Shown one piece after another: positions 10,659 to 20,997 of a stretch of 64,000 bases of DNA (the first letter of the stretch is position 1; every line of letters begins with the position of its first letter). The position numbers were made by a program, and so were the translations under genes. The notes beneath the pieces are model-generated. The model was given only the letters and a program-made list of their open reading frames with translations. It had not been told where the DNA came from and searched no databases. Source of the stretch: Isochrysis galbana (taxonomy: Eukaryota; Haptophyta; Isochrysidales; Isochrysidaceae); contig CM030942.1 of assembly GCA_018136815.1 (NCBI GenBank), forward strand, positions 931,797 through 995,796, in the 5' to 3' direction.

Positions 10659-13600
10659 CGAGGTACGAGTTGCATGGCGTGTCGACGGTGTTGCGCAGCG
10701 TGTCCTCGTACTTGGTCATCTCTTCGAGGTGCGCGCCCACCAACTTGTTGATGTAGTCTCCTTGGTGAAGAATGATTCCATCACTCACTTCCTTGAGTTG
10801 GGCTCCAAGTACTTCATCGAGACCTTCATGCCAAGTGAGCTTAAAGCCATCCTTCTCCATGGCCTCAAACACCTTGCGCACGAGCTTCATGTCATTGGAG
10901 CCCCACGGCATGTCGTCCACGTACGTGGCCATGACCATGAAGGAATCCTCATCACGGAGCACGTAGAGGCATGGCTCGCTGAACGCCACGATGAAGCCAA
11001 ATGCCTCAAGCCACATGGACAACTTGAGCCACCAATTGCGGCCGGATTGCACCAAGCCATAGAGCGATTGTCCCAAGAGGGCCGCTAGCTCTTGTCCGTG
11101 TTCATCGTACTTGCGGTAGTTCTTGGGCATGCGTACCCAAACGCGCTCGTTGGGGGGCAACTCGCTCTGCGTGTACGCGGAGATGGCATCGGCGGCGCCC
11201 TTGTACGTGCACATGATGACGGAGATGACGCAGAACAGTCGAAAGCCGCCATGGGAGATGGTTGGCGAGTACGAGAGGTCAAAGTCAATGCCCGGGACTT
11301 GGCGGAACCCTTGCACGTACATGCGCGACTTGCGGATGCCGTCGCGCTTGTAGCGGAGGGTCTCACCTAGTGGGATGGCGCGTCCCACTTCCTTGATTGG
11401 CTTCTCGTCGATGAAGGTCTTGTTGGTCACCAAGGTGTTGTACTCCTTCATGCGCGCCTCCTCCCACAAGTCTTGTTCATCTTGTGGTAGGTACTTGAGT
11501 TGGTGCGGCTTAAAGGGCTTTGGGAAGCCGATGTAGATGGCGTCGTCGCACACCTCAGTCGCCATCAAGATCTTGTGGCACATCGACGCCGAGTACTCGC
11601 TTGCACTCTCGTCGCCAAAGACAGTGTTGTCGTTGCCCAAGGTGGAGTAGTCCATCACCGTGTACGGGAGCTCCTCTCCCGCGATGCGGCTTGAGCGGCG
11701 TGGTGCGGTGTCCTCCTTGCCATCTTCCGACTCGAATGGCCCGCGTTGCACTTCGCCACTTGGCGTAAGCGTATCGTTATCCTCCTCATCGGACTCGATG
11801 ATGCGGCGGTGACGTTGAGGAGCTCGGATAGGCGACGTGGTGTCGGAGGCATTGTCGCTATTGTCCTCTTCCACCTCCGTGATGGGGCCCGAGTAGGAAT
11901 GCTCCGAGGGCGTGTAGTCCGGATCCTCGTGGTCCTCCGGGATGCCAAACGCGTAGATTGAGCCATGCATCTTGCCGTATTGGTCGGTCTTGTCAATGGG
12001 GATCTCACCCCCCCTCGTGGTTTTCCACGGGAACTCGGACTCCATGAAGGTGGCGTGCACACCGCTCACAAACACCTTGCCCGTCTCGAGCGACATGAAG
12101 ATGTTGCCCGTGTGGTAGCGTGCCGGGCCCAAGTAGATGCACTCTTGTGCTTGCTCCGACAAGTTGTTGTCGCGGTACGCCTTGGGCTTCTGCACGATGG
12201 CCTTGCAACCGAACACCTTGAGCATGCTCAGGTTGACCGTGTGGCGGATGCCGGCACGCACTAGAGGAGGAGCAGTGTCTTTGGCGCCGGGGATGCGGTT
12301 GATGATCACCATCGCGGGATAGAGCGCAAACTCCCAATACTCTTGGGGGGCATTGCACCCCAGGAGCAATGGACGCATGGTGCGCTCGAGCAACTTGACC
12401 GCGATTTCCGCAGGGTTGCCCCACGGCTCGTACGGGTTGCTCTCTTGCTTGCGGATCAAGTTGCTATCGCAAATCTCTTGCACCTTGTCGCTCTTGAGCA
12501 CGGGCTCATTGTCCGAGTGCAAGCGCTTCACGATGAAGAACCCTTGCGTGTCCGCCAAGAAGCGCTGCAACATCGTTGGATGCTCCGACTTGAAGCGCAT
12601 GGGATACGCGAACACGAGGCCGGAGAAGACGTCGTAGAACACGTCCACGTACTTGTAGCCCGTGAGCACGCTGCGGCAAGGCATAGTGAGGATGTCGTTG
12701 GTGATAACGTCCCCAACGGCGCTTGTCATCCATGGTCCTCCTCCTCCGCCTCCGGGTCGACGTTGCGCATTGGCCTTGAGCGCGACCTCGTTGACGTCTT
12801 CCGCCTTCCTTGCTTGAAGGCGCTTGAGGTTGGCGGGCACGTCGACGGAGTAGTCCGGCAGGCGGCGGAGGCGATCATCGCTAGGCGATCCAAGTCGCGC
12901 GCGCCAAATCTCCTTTGCCTCCTCATGCGTGGCGTGCATGTCCTTGTGCTTGTCGGTGGTGTACGGTCCAAGCGAGTACGCCTTGGTCGTCTCGCCCTTG
13001 GGGATGGGCCGTACATCCACATAGAAGCCTTGGGAGTCGTCACCCATGGTGAAAGGCATGAATGCACCTCCCGGAAGTTCAAAGCCATTCACCTTGCCCA
13101 TGATGCACTTCATATCATCATTGCGTGAGCACGCCTTGTGGGTGGAGAGCATGTTGCGTTTGAATGGACCAAATGATGCGTCGGGCTTCTCGACCACATG
13201 CCATCCAAGGGGTGCACCGGCTTGGGGGCGCACAAGTGCAAGGAACTTGGCGGTGCCGGTGCCCCAAGTCTTGATTGCCTTGCCACTTGCCACCTCAACC
13301 ATGTCCGTGCGCGTCTCATCCACGCCGTCCGGGAAGAAGCTGATGTCGTTGAAGTAGTCCGCCCCGGTGGCGCCCGAGTCGATGAGGATGCGTAAGGCAT
13401 CATCCTCGGTGTTCTTGGTCGTGGTTGCACAGATCTTGTTGCAGGTGAAGGTGAGGCGTCCACCACTTTGCTTGTTTTCCTTCTTCATCTTGGCATCATA
13501 GAGGTTGGCCTTGATCTTGGCTTGGAGGCCCTCCGGCACCTTGTCCCAATCGATCAAGTGCGCGGTGTCGGGGTTGGACCAGCAGATGCCCGTGTGCATG

Positions 13601-14424
13601 CGGTCGCAGTGGGAGCAAGGCTTCTTGTCCTTGTTGTTGTTGCTCCTACCACCTCCACGCCCACCTTGGCCAGCCTTGAAGCCCGCCTCATAGGCCTTCT
13701 TGATGGCATCCGTGTCATCCTCGGTCTTGGTCGCTTGCATTGCACGTTGGCCCGGACGCACCGTGGAGCGCACCGCCTCATGCTTATGGGCGATGGCCGC
13801 AGCTTCCACAAGGTTCTTGTGCACCATATCAGGCCTCTTGCGGTGCTCAACTTCCAAGGAGCCCCATGCCTTGTCCACTTCACGAAGGACTCCTTCTCCA
13901 CATCCAATGAAGCTCGCTTTCATGTCGAGGCACAACTCGGCGACGGAGACTTCGCGCGCGGTGCCCTTGAGTCCTTGGAAGATGCCAAACATGTTGTCAA
14001 AGCGGTTGGTGACCTCCTCCCTTGAGGGGAACTCCTGGAGGTTGGTCATCTTGAGTGTGTCATACTCCATCTTCTTGTCTTCAGCCTTGTCTTCGGTGTT
14101 GACCGCCACGTGCAACTCGTCGATGTGTTTGAACGCACGGTGGCCGTCGTACTTCTCTTCCTCCTCATCCGTGTAGAGCACATCCAAGGTGGCCACAAGC
14201 TTGTCATCCTTGATGCACATGATGAGGAGGTCATATGCCTTGTTGAGTTCCACCTGGGTGGCTTCCTTGTCCTTGTTGGCGTCATCGACGCTTTCCGTCT
14301 TGTTCTTGAGCATCGCACGTCGGCAACCGTTCTTGCCGGCCATCGCGAGCAACTTGGGCCTGAATGCTCTCCATTCAGCACCATCCTTGTTGTAGAAGAA
14401 GATCTTGTCATTGTTCTTGTCCAT
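10659..14424 (-). pseudogene. Upstream gag-pol piece of element 2
   Basis: Minus-strand frame from the ATG at 14424, with gag, zinc knuckle CSHCDRMHTGIC, protease ILIDSGATGADY, integrase and RT with YVDDM. It is continuous until the duplicated CGAGG at 10659-10663, where element 3 begins. The frame happens to read on through the element 3 LTR to 10240, but that tail is not pol. No other stop or frameshift is seen in this piece. Confidence 0.9.
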
Positions 14425-14454
14425 GTCTCTTTGTCTCTCGGCGGGGGTACCAGA

Positions 14455-14712
14455 TGAGTGGCGAAAGCTTTCTTGTTACTTGTCTCTTAGGGGTCTCTAC
14501 CCTTGCACGGTCCGTTGTCCGTTCAAACGACTCAACCGCCGTAACCGACTCAACCGCCGTAACCGACTCAACCGCCGGTCACGTAACCGACACAAAAACA
14601 AAACCCCAACAAGAACAAATGCTTTGCACACCACCTAGCCATAGCTAGGCCTTGGGTTCACGACGCACATTAAGCCTTGCATGAAGCCTTGTATGAAGCC
14701 TTGCGCTTCTCA
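14455..14712 (-). repeat. 5' LTR of element 2
   Basis: 258 bp, by eye identical to the LTR at 3904-4161. Read on the minus strand it runs TGAGAAGCG to CCACTCA and is followed by the primer-binding region and the gag ATG at 14424. The CTCGA at 14713-14717 is the second half of the target duplication. Confidence 0.9.
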
Positions 14713-15633
14713 CTCGATGAAGTACTTGGAGCCCAACTCAAGGAAGTGAGTGATGGAATCATTCTTCACCAAGGAGACTACATCAACAAGATGATGGGCG
14801 CGCACCTCGAAGAGATGACCAAGTACGAGGACACGTTGCGCAACACCGTCGACACGCCATGCAACTCGTACCTCGGCAAGGACGTCATCGAGGCGCAAGA
14901 CGAGAAAGAGCGGATCAAGGCGGAGCTCGATCCCAAGTTTGGCACCAAGTACCGCGGCCTTGTCGGTAGTCTCCTCTACGCCGCCGTGGTGAGCAACCCC
15001 GACATCTCGTACACGGTGGGCCAACTTTGCCGCGCGATGTCGTTCCCCACCGTGAACCTTTGGCAGGCGGCACTGCATTGCCTTCTCTACCTCAAGAACC
15101 GTGGCACCATGGGCCTCAAGTACTACAAGAACAATGGCGATAGCCCCATCATCGGCCTCTTTCGTCAAGGTGAAGGCATGGTACGCGGCATGGTCGACGC
15201 ATCGTGGGACGTAGTACGTTCGACGAGCGGTTGGCTCATCTTCATCAATGGTAGCCTCGTCGATTGGGGCAGCAAGCGCCAAAACAGCATCTCCTTGTCG
15301 GCCAATGAAGCGGAAACGATGGCGGCCTCCCTTGCTTCGCAACGTATCGAGAACTTCCGTAACACGCTCGCGGATCTCGGTTGGAAGCAAGCGGAGCCAA
15401 GTCCGCTCTTGTCCGACAGCAAGGGTGCAAAGGCACTCGCGGACAATCCCATCATGAAGGGTTTGGCCCGTCACATCCATCGTCGTGAGCTCTACGTGCG
15501 TGAGCTCACGCAGAAGAATGTGTTACGTGTCTACCACGTGCAGACCGAGCTCAATGTGGCCGACATGATGACGAAGCCCTTAGCTGCGAACAAGTTCACC
15601 AAGTTCCGTGGGCTGATCATGGTTCGCATTTGA
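14713..15633 (+). pseudogene. Downstream pol piece of element 1 (RT end and RNase H)
   Basis: The frame resumes in LDEVLGAQLKEVSDG exactly where the piece at 2832-3903 was cut, runs through RNase H (VDASWDVVRSTSG, SLSANEAETMAA) and ends at the stop at 15631-15633. The polypurine tract at 15691-15697 and an LTR follow. Confidence 0.85.
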
Positions 15634-15697
15634 GATCTTGCTGCCTTGCGAATCCCTCATTTGTTGCCCTTCTCCAGGGGATCAGGTCAAGGGGGGG

Positions 15698-15944
15698 TGA
15701 GAAGCGCAAGGCTTCATGCAAGGCTTCATGTGTGTCGTGAACACAAGGCCTAGCTATGGCTAAGTGGTGTGCAAAACATTTGTTCTTGTTGGGGTTTTGT
15801 TTTTGTGTCGGTTACGTGATCGGCGGTTGAGTCGGTTACGGCGGTTGAGTCGTTTGAACGTGGTTGAGTCGTTTGAACGGACAACGGACCGTGCAAGGGT
15901 AGAGACCCCTAAGAGACAAGTAACAAGACAGCTTTCGCCACTCA
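15698..15944 (+). repeat. 3' LTR of element 1
   Basis: 247 bp with TGAG...CTCA ends. It differs from the younger LTRs by several substitutions and by a rearranged third CGGTTGAGTCG unit, consistent with greater age. It is followed by antisense integrase sequence. Confidence 0.85.
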
Positions 15945-16358
15945 CTCTTGCTTGCGGATCAAGTTGCTATCGCAAATCTCTTGCACCTTGTCGCTCTTGA
16001 GTACGGGCTCATTGTCCGAGTGCAAGCGCTTCACGGTGAAGAACCCTTGCGTGTCCGCCAAGAAGCGCTGCAACATCGTTGGGTGCTCCGACTTGAAGCG
16101 CATGGGATACGCGAACACTAGGCCGGAGAAGACGTCGTAGAACACGTCCACGTACTTGTAGCCCGTGAGCACGCTGCGGCAAGGCATAGTTAGGATGTCG
16201 TTGGTGATGACGTCACCCCTAAGAGACAAGTAACAAGAAAGCTTTCGCCACTCACAAGGTGCAAGAGATTTGCGATGGCAACTTGATCCGCAAGCAAGAG
16301 AGCAACCCGTACGAGCCGTGGGCTCTCTTTGGGTGGAAAGGTGGCCACTTGAGTGTTC

Positions 16359-16591
16359 ACCTTCACATTCATCCACCCACTTTCTACTGTCCTGTTTCTT
16401 TACCCAACCTGGGTCTTTTCTTACAGTAACAGTGGGGTGGATGGTCCATCGGTCCATCCACTCCTTTCCCCCTTCTTCGGATTCGAACCCCCGCCCTCTG
16501 CTGCTTGTGGCGCCATATACACCAGTGGTATATATGTGCGCCACATATAAAGAAACAGGACAGTAGAAAGTGGGTGGATGAATGTGAAGGT
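16359..16591. mobile_element. 233-bp element with perfect 44-bp terminal inverted repeats
   Basis: The first 44 bases (16359-16402, starting ACCTTCACATTCATCC) are the exact reverse complement of the last 44 (16548-16591). The centre has a tRNA-type B-box on the minus strand (GGGGGTTCGAATCC, from about 16482-16495) and a hairpin-forming stretch at about 16510-16543. This looks like a non-autonomous foldback or MITE-like element. No clear target duplication was found because it lies in scrambled DNA. Confidence 0.75.
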
Positions 16592-16627
16592 CCCAATCGA
16601 TCAAGTGCGCGGTGTCGGGGTTGGGGG

Positions 16628-16873
16628 TGAGAAGCGCAAGGCTTCATGCAAGGCTTAATGTGCGTCGCGAACCCAAGGCCTAGCTATGGCTAGGTGGTGT
16701 GCAAAGCATTTGTTCTTGTTGGGGTTTTGTTTTTGTGTCGGTTACGTGATCGGCGGTTGAGTCGGTTACGGCGGTTGAGTCGGTTACGGCGGTTGAGTCG
16801 TTTGAACGGACATCGGACCGTGCAAGGGTAGAGACCCCTAAGAGACAAGTAACAAGAGAGCTTTCGCCACTCA
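16628..16873 (+). repeat. Solo copia LTR
   Basis: 246 bp from TGAGAAGCG to CCACTCA with no internal region on either side. The sequence AATGTGCGTCGCGAACCC places it nearer to the element 2 LTR subtype. Confidence 0.85.
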
Positions 16874-17397
16874 TGACCAAGGCGTACTCGTTGGGGTGTT
16901 TGGTCCAACCTTGTGTTGGGTGAAGAAATCCGGAGAACGCGCGCTCAGTCGCGCGCAAAGGAGGGACAAACTCCTCTCGGCGGGGGTACCATGTTTAGCC
17001 CAACGCATCTTGGGCCCAGTGACTGTGAGTAGAGCAATGTAGATCAGAGTAACCATTGAAGGCTAGCTAGCGCGACAAGCCAATGACGGTGCAACGACGA
17101 CGATGACGTCACCCCTCGGGAATAGTAACCCCTACAAAACAACTCAGGTTAAACACTTTTCCTCTTTCTCGCTCGTTCCTCCTCCTTGGGTCCTGAATAA
17201 AAAAAGGACTCGGATCTTCTCTCTTTCTCTCTCTCGGCCTCTCTCTCTTGAGATCCTCCTTGCTCCTTTCCTTTCTCTCGCCCCGCACCTTTCGGCCGCC
17301 CGTCCGCCCCCTAACACCCACCGTCTCCCCCGCCGCTCGCGGTGGGTGGGTGAGTGGGGGGGCCTTGCCTCAGGGGCGGGGAGAGGCAGCCCTCGTG

Positions 17398-19536
17398 ATG
17401 GTGGCAAAAGAGGAGAAGGAGGCGGTGGCGGAGGCGCCGTCAGCCGACGGGTCCGTCGCGATGGAGGTCGAATCCACGCTGAGCAATCACCCCTTCTTCG
17501 AACTCTCCACAAGGCACAGCTGGGCGTTCGCCGCCGCTTCGGTCGGCGCGTGGGGCCCCGTCGTCATCTTCGGCACGCTACGCAACACGGTGTACATTGT
17601 GTACTTTGGAGCGCCGGCGGGGTCCATTGGCGTTATCGGCATCGTGATGGGCTGGTGGAACGCGCTCAACGGGCCGTTCATCGCGCGCTGGTCTGATGCT
17701 GGCTACCTTAACCGCCTCGGCATCTTCTCCCCTGTGGAGAAGTGGGGCCGGCGTGCGCCCTGGCTGCTGACCGGGACCCCACTTGTCATCTTCGGCACCT
17801 CTCTTATGTGGCTCCCGCCCTATAAGTCGGAGGCCTGGCTGCTGGCTTGGTACGCGCTGTGCTATTTCATGGTCGTGAACGGTGTGACGATGCAGCTGCA
17901 AGCATACCTCGCATCGGTACAAGAACTCTTTACAACCGGCGTCGCACGAGGCCGCGCCATCGCACGGCAGGCGCCATTCCTTACCGCTGCCTTCCTCATG
18001 GCTGGTGTGCTCCCACTGATTGTCTTCTCATTCACGCCCGACACGACCGCAAAGTGCTGCATCTCGCCGCGTTCCGGCTGCCCTACTGGAGAGTTGCCTT
18101 GTGTGTGCTACCGTGATGCGGAAGACCTACACGGAGTCAGCGAGCACCACGAGCACATCGACGCCCCGCCTGCTCCGCCACCACGGCCCCCCTTTCAGCC
18201 AGGGGAATACAACGCCACGATCGTAAATGGCTGGTCGGCGGGTGGCGCGCCGGACTGGTACGGGATGAATCCCGATTTCTGGACTGAACCACTTCAGGCC
18301 TTCTCCCCGGAGTACACTGCCTCGTGTGCTGCTGAGGTCAATGTCACTCTGTTTGAGGCCACCGCGGGGCGGTCCGTGGCTTGTGGGCTCGGGGACAACA
18401 TGGGGCGTGAGAATGTGCAGACCTGGCGATTCGCCATTGCGGCAGCCATGGTGGCGGTAATGGGACTCTTCGCACTCTTGGCGGTCGCTCCCGCTCGACG
18501 AACTCCGGTTGCGCTAGCGGATGCGGAGACGCAGCCTCTTGGCCTATGGGCTTCGATGAAAGCAACGCTTGGCTTCTATCCGTTCCGTCTTTTTGCTGGC
18601 ATCCAGTTCCTCACGCAATGCTATGGTACGCACTTGACCTCTAACATGTCGCTATACCTCGTGTACGTCATCGGGTTGGGCCCCAACCAGCTTGGCAGCC
18701 TACTTTTCGTGTTGACCGTTGTAGTCATCTCGACACGCCTGGGCTCGTTGCCGTTCTACATCTGGCTGCTCAAGAGGGTCCATCCAGCCACCGTTTTTTC
18801 CACCCTACGCTTCCTCGAGGCGTGCCTCGTGCCACTCTTCTTCGCCCTCCTTAAGAATGAGAACTTGAGCATGACACTCCTTGTTGCTGGTGCGGCAGCT
18901 GCAGCTGGTATCACACAATCACCAAATGACATGATCACTCATATGCTGATGGGGTGGGCAATCGATGAAGATGGCGTGCGACGCAAGGGTCTTCGTCGAG
19001 AGGGTATGTTCTGGGCATGCAATGGTGTGTGCCAGCACTTGTCGGAAGTGGTCATTGCGTTGCTCTTGGCCACCTTTTCGTGGGCTGGCTTTGATCCCAA
19101 GAAATGTGCAGCAGACCAGCCCGCTAGCGCCGTGGCAGCCATCGAGTACTCTTTCCTGATTGGTGGGCCGGCGGTGCTGCTCACTCTTTCGCTGCTCGCT
19201 TATCTCTTTCCGATCCGCGGCGAACGTCTAGAAAAGCTTAAGTTGGACGTCGCGATTCTCGAGAGCAAACGCTGCACGCGAATGGCTCGCCAAAACACCG
19301 AATGTAACGATGTGACTCCCGGCAATTCTGCCGAGAGCAAGGAGGCCAGCGAGGCGCCCTCAGCCCGTACCGTGCACTCGTCCGCGACGATGTCGCGAGC
19401 GGGCTCCGATTTAGGAGAAGAGGGCGACGGCGCACCAGATAGCCAAGAGGGGATCCTGCCGGGTGGCATATTCCCTCCGGTTGTGGTTGGTCAAGCGACG
19501 GGCGACATGCTAGTACCAAAACATCAGCGTGTTTGA
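17398..19536 (+). CDS. GPH/MFS-type sugar-cation symporter-like transporter
   Basis: 712 residues from the ATG at 17398; an upstream in-frame start exists, but the DNA before it is CT-rich and leader-like. The protein is a polytopic membrane protein of the major facilitator fold. The first half contains WNALNGPFIARWSD, a version of the short motif after TM2 seen in glycoside-pentoside-hexuronide transporters. The second half has RREGMFWACNG, a typical loop of the same group. Between TM6 and TM7 lies an unusually long, cysteine- and proline-rich loop (about residues 215-340) with PPAPPPRPPF and several N-glycosylation sequons, so it probably faces the outside or a lumen. The C-terminal tail of roughly 100 residues is hydrophilic and Ser/Glu-rich. 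No intron is needed. The substrate cannot be told from the sequence. Confidence 0.8.
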   Translation: MVAKEEKEAVAEAPSADGSVAMEVESTLSNHPFFELSTRHSWAFAAASVGAWGPVVIFGTLRNTVYIVYFGAPAGSIGVIGIVMGWWNALNGPFIARWSDAGYLNRLGIFSPVEKWGRRAPWLLTGTPLVIFGTSLMWLPPYKSEAWLLAWYALCYFMVVNGVTMQLQAYLASVQELFTTGVARGRAIARQAPFLTAAFLMAGVLPLIVFSFTPDTTAKCCISPRSGCPTGELPCVCYRDAEDLHGVSEHHEHIDAPPAPPPRPPFQPGEYNATIVNGWSAGGAPDWYGMNPDFWTEPLQAFSPEYTASCAAEVNVTLFEATAGRSVACGLGDNMGRENVQTWRFAIAAAMVAVMGLFALLAVAPARRTPVALADAETQPLGLWASMKATLGFYPFRLFAGIQFLTQCYGTHLTSNMSLYLVYVIGLGPNQLGSLLFVLTVVVISTRLGSLPFYIWLLKRVHPATVFSTLRFLEACLVPLFFALLKNENLSMTLLVAGAAAAAGITQSPNDMITHMLMGWAIDEDGVRRKGLRREGMFWACNGVCQHLSEVVIALLLATFSWAGFDPKKCAADQPASAVAAIEYSFLIGGPAVLLTLSLLAYLFPIRGERLEKLKLDVAILESKRCTRMARQNTECNDVTPGNSAESKEASEAPSARTVHSSATMSRAGSDLGEEGDGAPDSQEGILPGGIFPPVVVGQATGDMLVPKHQRV

Positions 19537-19861
19537 CCGAGTGGTTGAGAGACATCAGTATCTTTAGCGTCACTCGCAAGCATGCACTTGATGTGTACAC
19601 GTGTCTGCTCGGATTGATAGCATCTCTTTCCGTACCATGGATCCGAAGTGGACAAGACATTATTGATGACAACCCTAGCATGAGCATGAATTTACAAACT
19701 CACACGCTATGCGCCAAGCATGCATGTTACCACCCTCCACCCTACGAGGCAAGATGTGCGATTTCTCCATTCAAATTATCAGTAATTTCACATCAACGAA
19801 AAACAACGAAGCTTACACTTAGCACTTAGTTGACCCAAGATGGGGCACGCCCCCCCCCTGC

Positions 19862-20000
19862 TTTCCTAGGTGGTGTGCAAAGCAGCATATGTTGTGATCT
19901 GTGATTTGTGATTTGTTCTTGCGATGGGGTTTTGTTTTTGTGTCGGTTACTTGCTCAGTGGTTGAGTCCGTTTACATCGGTTGAGTCCGCAACTATCAGT
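19862..20000 (+). repeat. Diverged copia LTR fragment
   Basis: CTAGGTGGTGTGCAAAGCA, TTTGTTCTTGCGATGGGGTT, TGTTTTTGTGTCGGTTAC and two GGTTGAGTCCG units appear in the same order as in the copia LTRs at 4989 and 15698, with an extra 25 bp inserted. It has neither terminus and is clearly older than the nest. Confidence 0.7.
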
Positions 20001-20225
20001 AAACTAATAGGGTCATGGAGCGCGCGCCGCCGCCCTCCCTCGCTGCCGCCGCCCTCGCCGCGATGGACGAAGCAATGACGGACACGTGGGCTCGGTCGAC
20101 CTGCGCCAGAGCGGGCGCGATCGGCAGCGCACCTGTCCCGCCAGCGGCCAACAAACTTTTGTCGACCAGCGAGCAGCGTCGAGCGCCATGGCGTCCTGGT
20201 GCTCCAGCTCCTCGTCAGTCGTCAG

Positions 20226-20973
20226 CAACTAAGTTTATACTTGGTTCGCCCATGGGGGGGCACGAGCCCCCCTCTCTCTCCACTCCTCCCCTGCCGTGGG
20301 GGAGGAATCACCCATCCTCCTGGCATGCCTGATGGCTTGCCAGGAGGCCACTGCCCTGCTGACCCACTCTCTCCCTGACAGGCTCGCCTGATTCGCGCGT
20401 CCTGGCCTGTCGTGGCCAGCCCATCGCTCCAACCCCCCCTCCCCCCCTGTTCGACAGGCAGACAGGTGCAGACTGGGGGCCCCTGAGGCCCAGGAGCGCC
20501 AGCGAGGGAGAGGCAGGGGAGACCAGGGCCCAGCCCCAGCCTCCTCTGCCCCCTGAGCTGGCCTCCAGGAGCCTCCAGGGGTCGCTAGAGGCAGCTGCAG
20601 GCCTGTCGCAGGCGCGCCATCGCGCGTGCCTGCAGGAGAGGGGAGAGAGAGCGCGGAGAAGGGGGTGGGCGGAGCGAGTGCTCCGCTCACCGGAAAATAT
20701 GTAAGTCCCGCACCTGTTTACAGGAGAAGTCGGGACTGAGAACGCCGCCAGCCCGGTAGGCATAGGAGGAAGGGGGGAACGGATCACCGGGGGGGGGCGC
20801 GGGCCACCGACCATATCTAAGCCCTTTTCCCCTATCCCCCTAGTAGTGCACGGGGGGAGTCGCCTGATGGCGGGGGGGAAAGGGCCGGGAGAGAGGGGGT
20901 GTAGAAAGGTTTGCTGCGTGAGTAGAAAGTAGAGGGTCCACGGCCGCGTGTGCGGTGAGACTATTAAGAAGTT
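20226..20973 (+). repeat. Repeat family A, full-length copy 1
   Basis: About 750 bp starting CAACTAAGTTTATACTTGG and ending near GTGCGGTGAGACTATTAAGAA. It contains a G-run after GCCCAT, a core around GCCAGCGAGGGAGAGGCAGG, a hairpin GCGGAG...CTCCGC and a second hairpin at 20705-20736. A reading frame of about 150 codons on the minus strand recurs in other copies, but the base bias makes this weak evidence for a protein. Confidence 0.75.
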
Positions 20974-20997
20974 AAATCCTCGTCAGTCGTCAGTCGC

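Larger units (their letters stand above)
3904..14712 (-). mobile_element. Copia element 2, complete but split by element 3
   Basis: Minus-strand LTR retrotransposon. The 5' LTR is 14455-14712, the gag-pol ATG is at 14424, the polypurine tract is at 4162-4168 (read on the minus strand) and the 3' LTR is 3904-4161. Flanking CTCGA repeats are its target duplication. Without element 3 it would be about 5.1 kb. Its two LTRs are identical by eye over 258 bp, implying recent insertion. A tRNA-primed start site lies next to the 5' LTR, reading TGGTACCCCCGCCGAG on the minus strand. The only break seen in its coding region is the insertion of element 3. Confidence 0.9.
2832..15944 (+). mobile_element. 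Copia element 1 (oldest of the nest), 5'-truncated and split
   Basis: Two blocks belong to one element: 2832-3903 (integrase C-terminus and reverse transcriptase) and 14713-15944 (rest of RT, RNase H and 3' LTR). Element 2 sits between them and is flanked by the same five bases CTCGA at 3899-3903 and 14713-14717, so the two blocks were once continuous. Homology to the other elements starts abruptly at about 2832. The LTR, gag, protease and most of the integrase are missing on the left, so the copy is defective. Confidence 0.85.
15945..16998. mobile_element. Scrambled block of copia fragments
   Basis: In order: antisense integrase fragment (15945-16214), 40 bp of LTR 3' end (16215-16254), sense integrase fragment (16255-16323), a short inverted-repeat element (16359-16591), antisense gag fragment (16592-16625), solo LTR (16628-16873), a short sense pol fragment (16874-16898), unrelated DNA, and an antisense primer-binding-site remnant (about 16976-16993). 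All retro pieces belong to the same family as elements 1-3. Confidence 0.8.

Noticed and set aside
2832-15944. Retroviral envelope gene in the LTR elements
   Set aside because: Between RNase H and the polypurine tract there are only about 55 bp, so there is no room for one; the order integrase before RT marks copia.
20668-20736. Possible hammerhead-type ribozyme in family A
   Set aside because: The paired hairpins and CCTGATGG segments lack the required CTGANGA and GAAA core arrangement.
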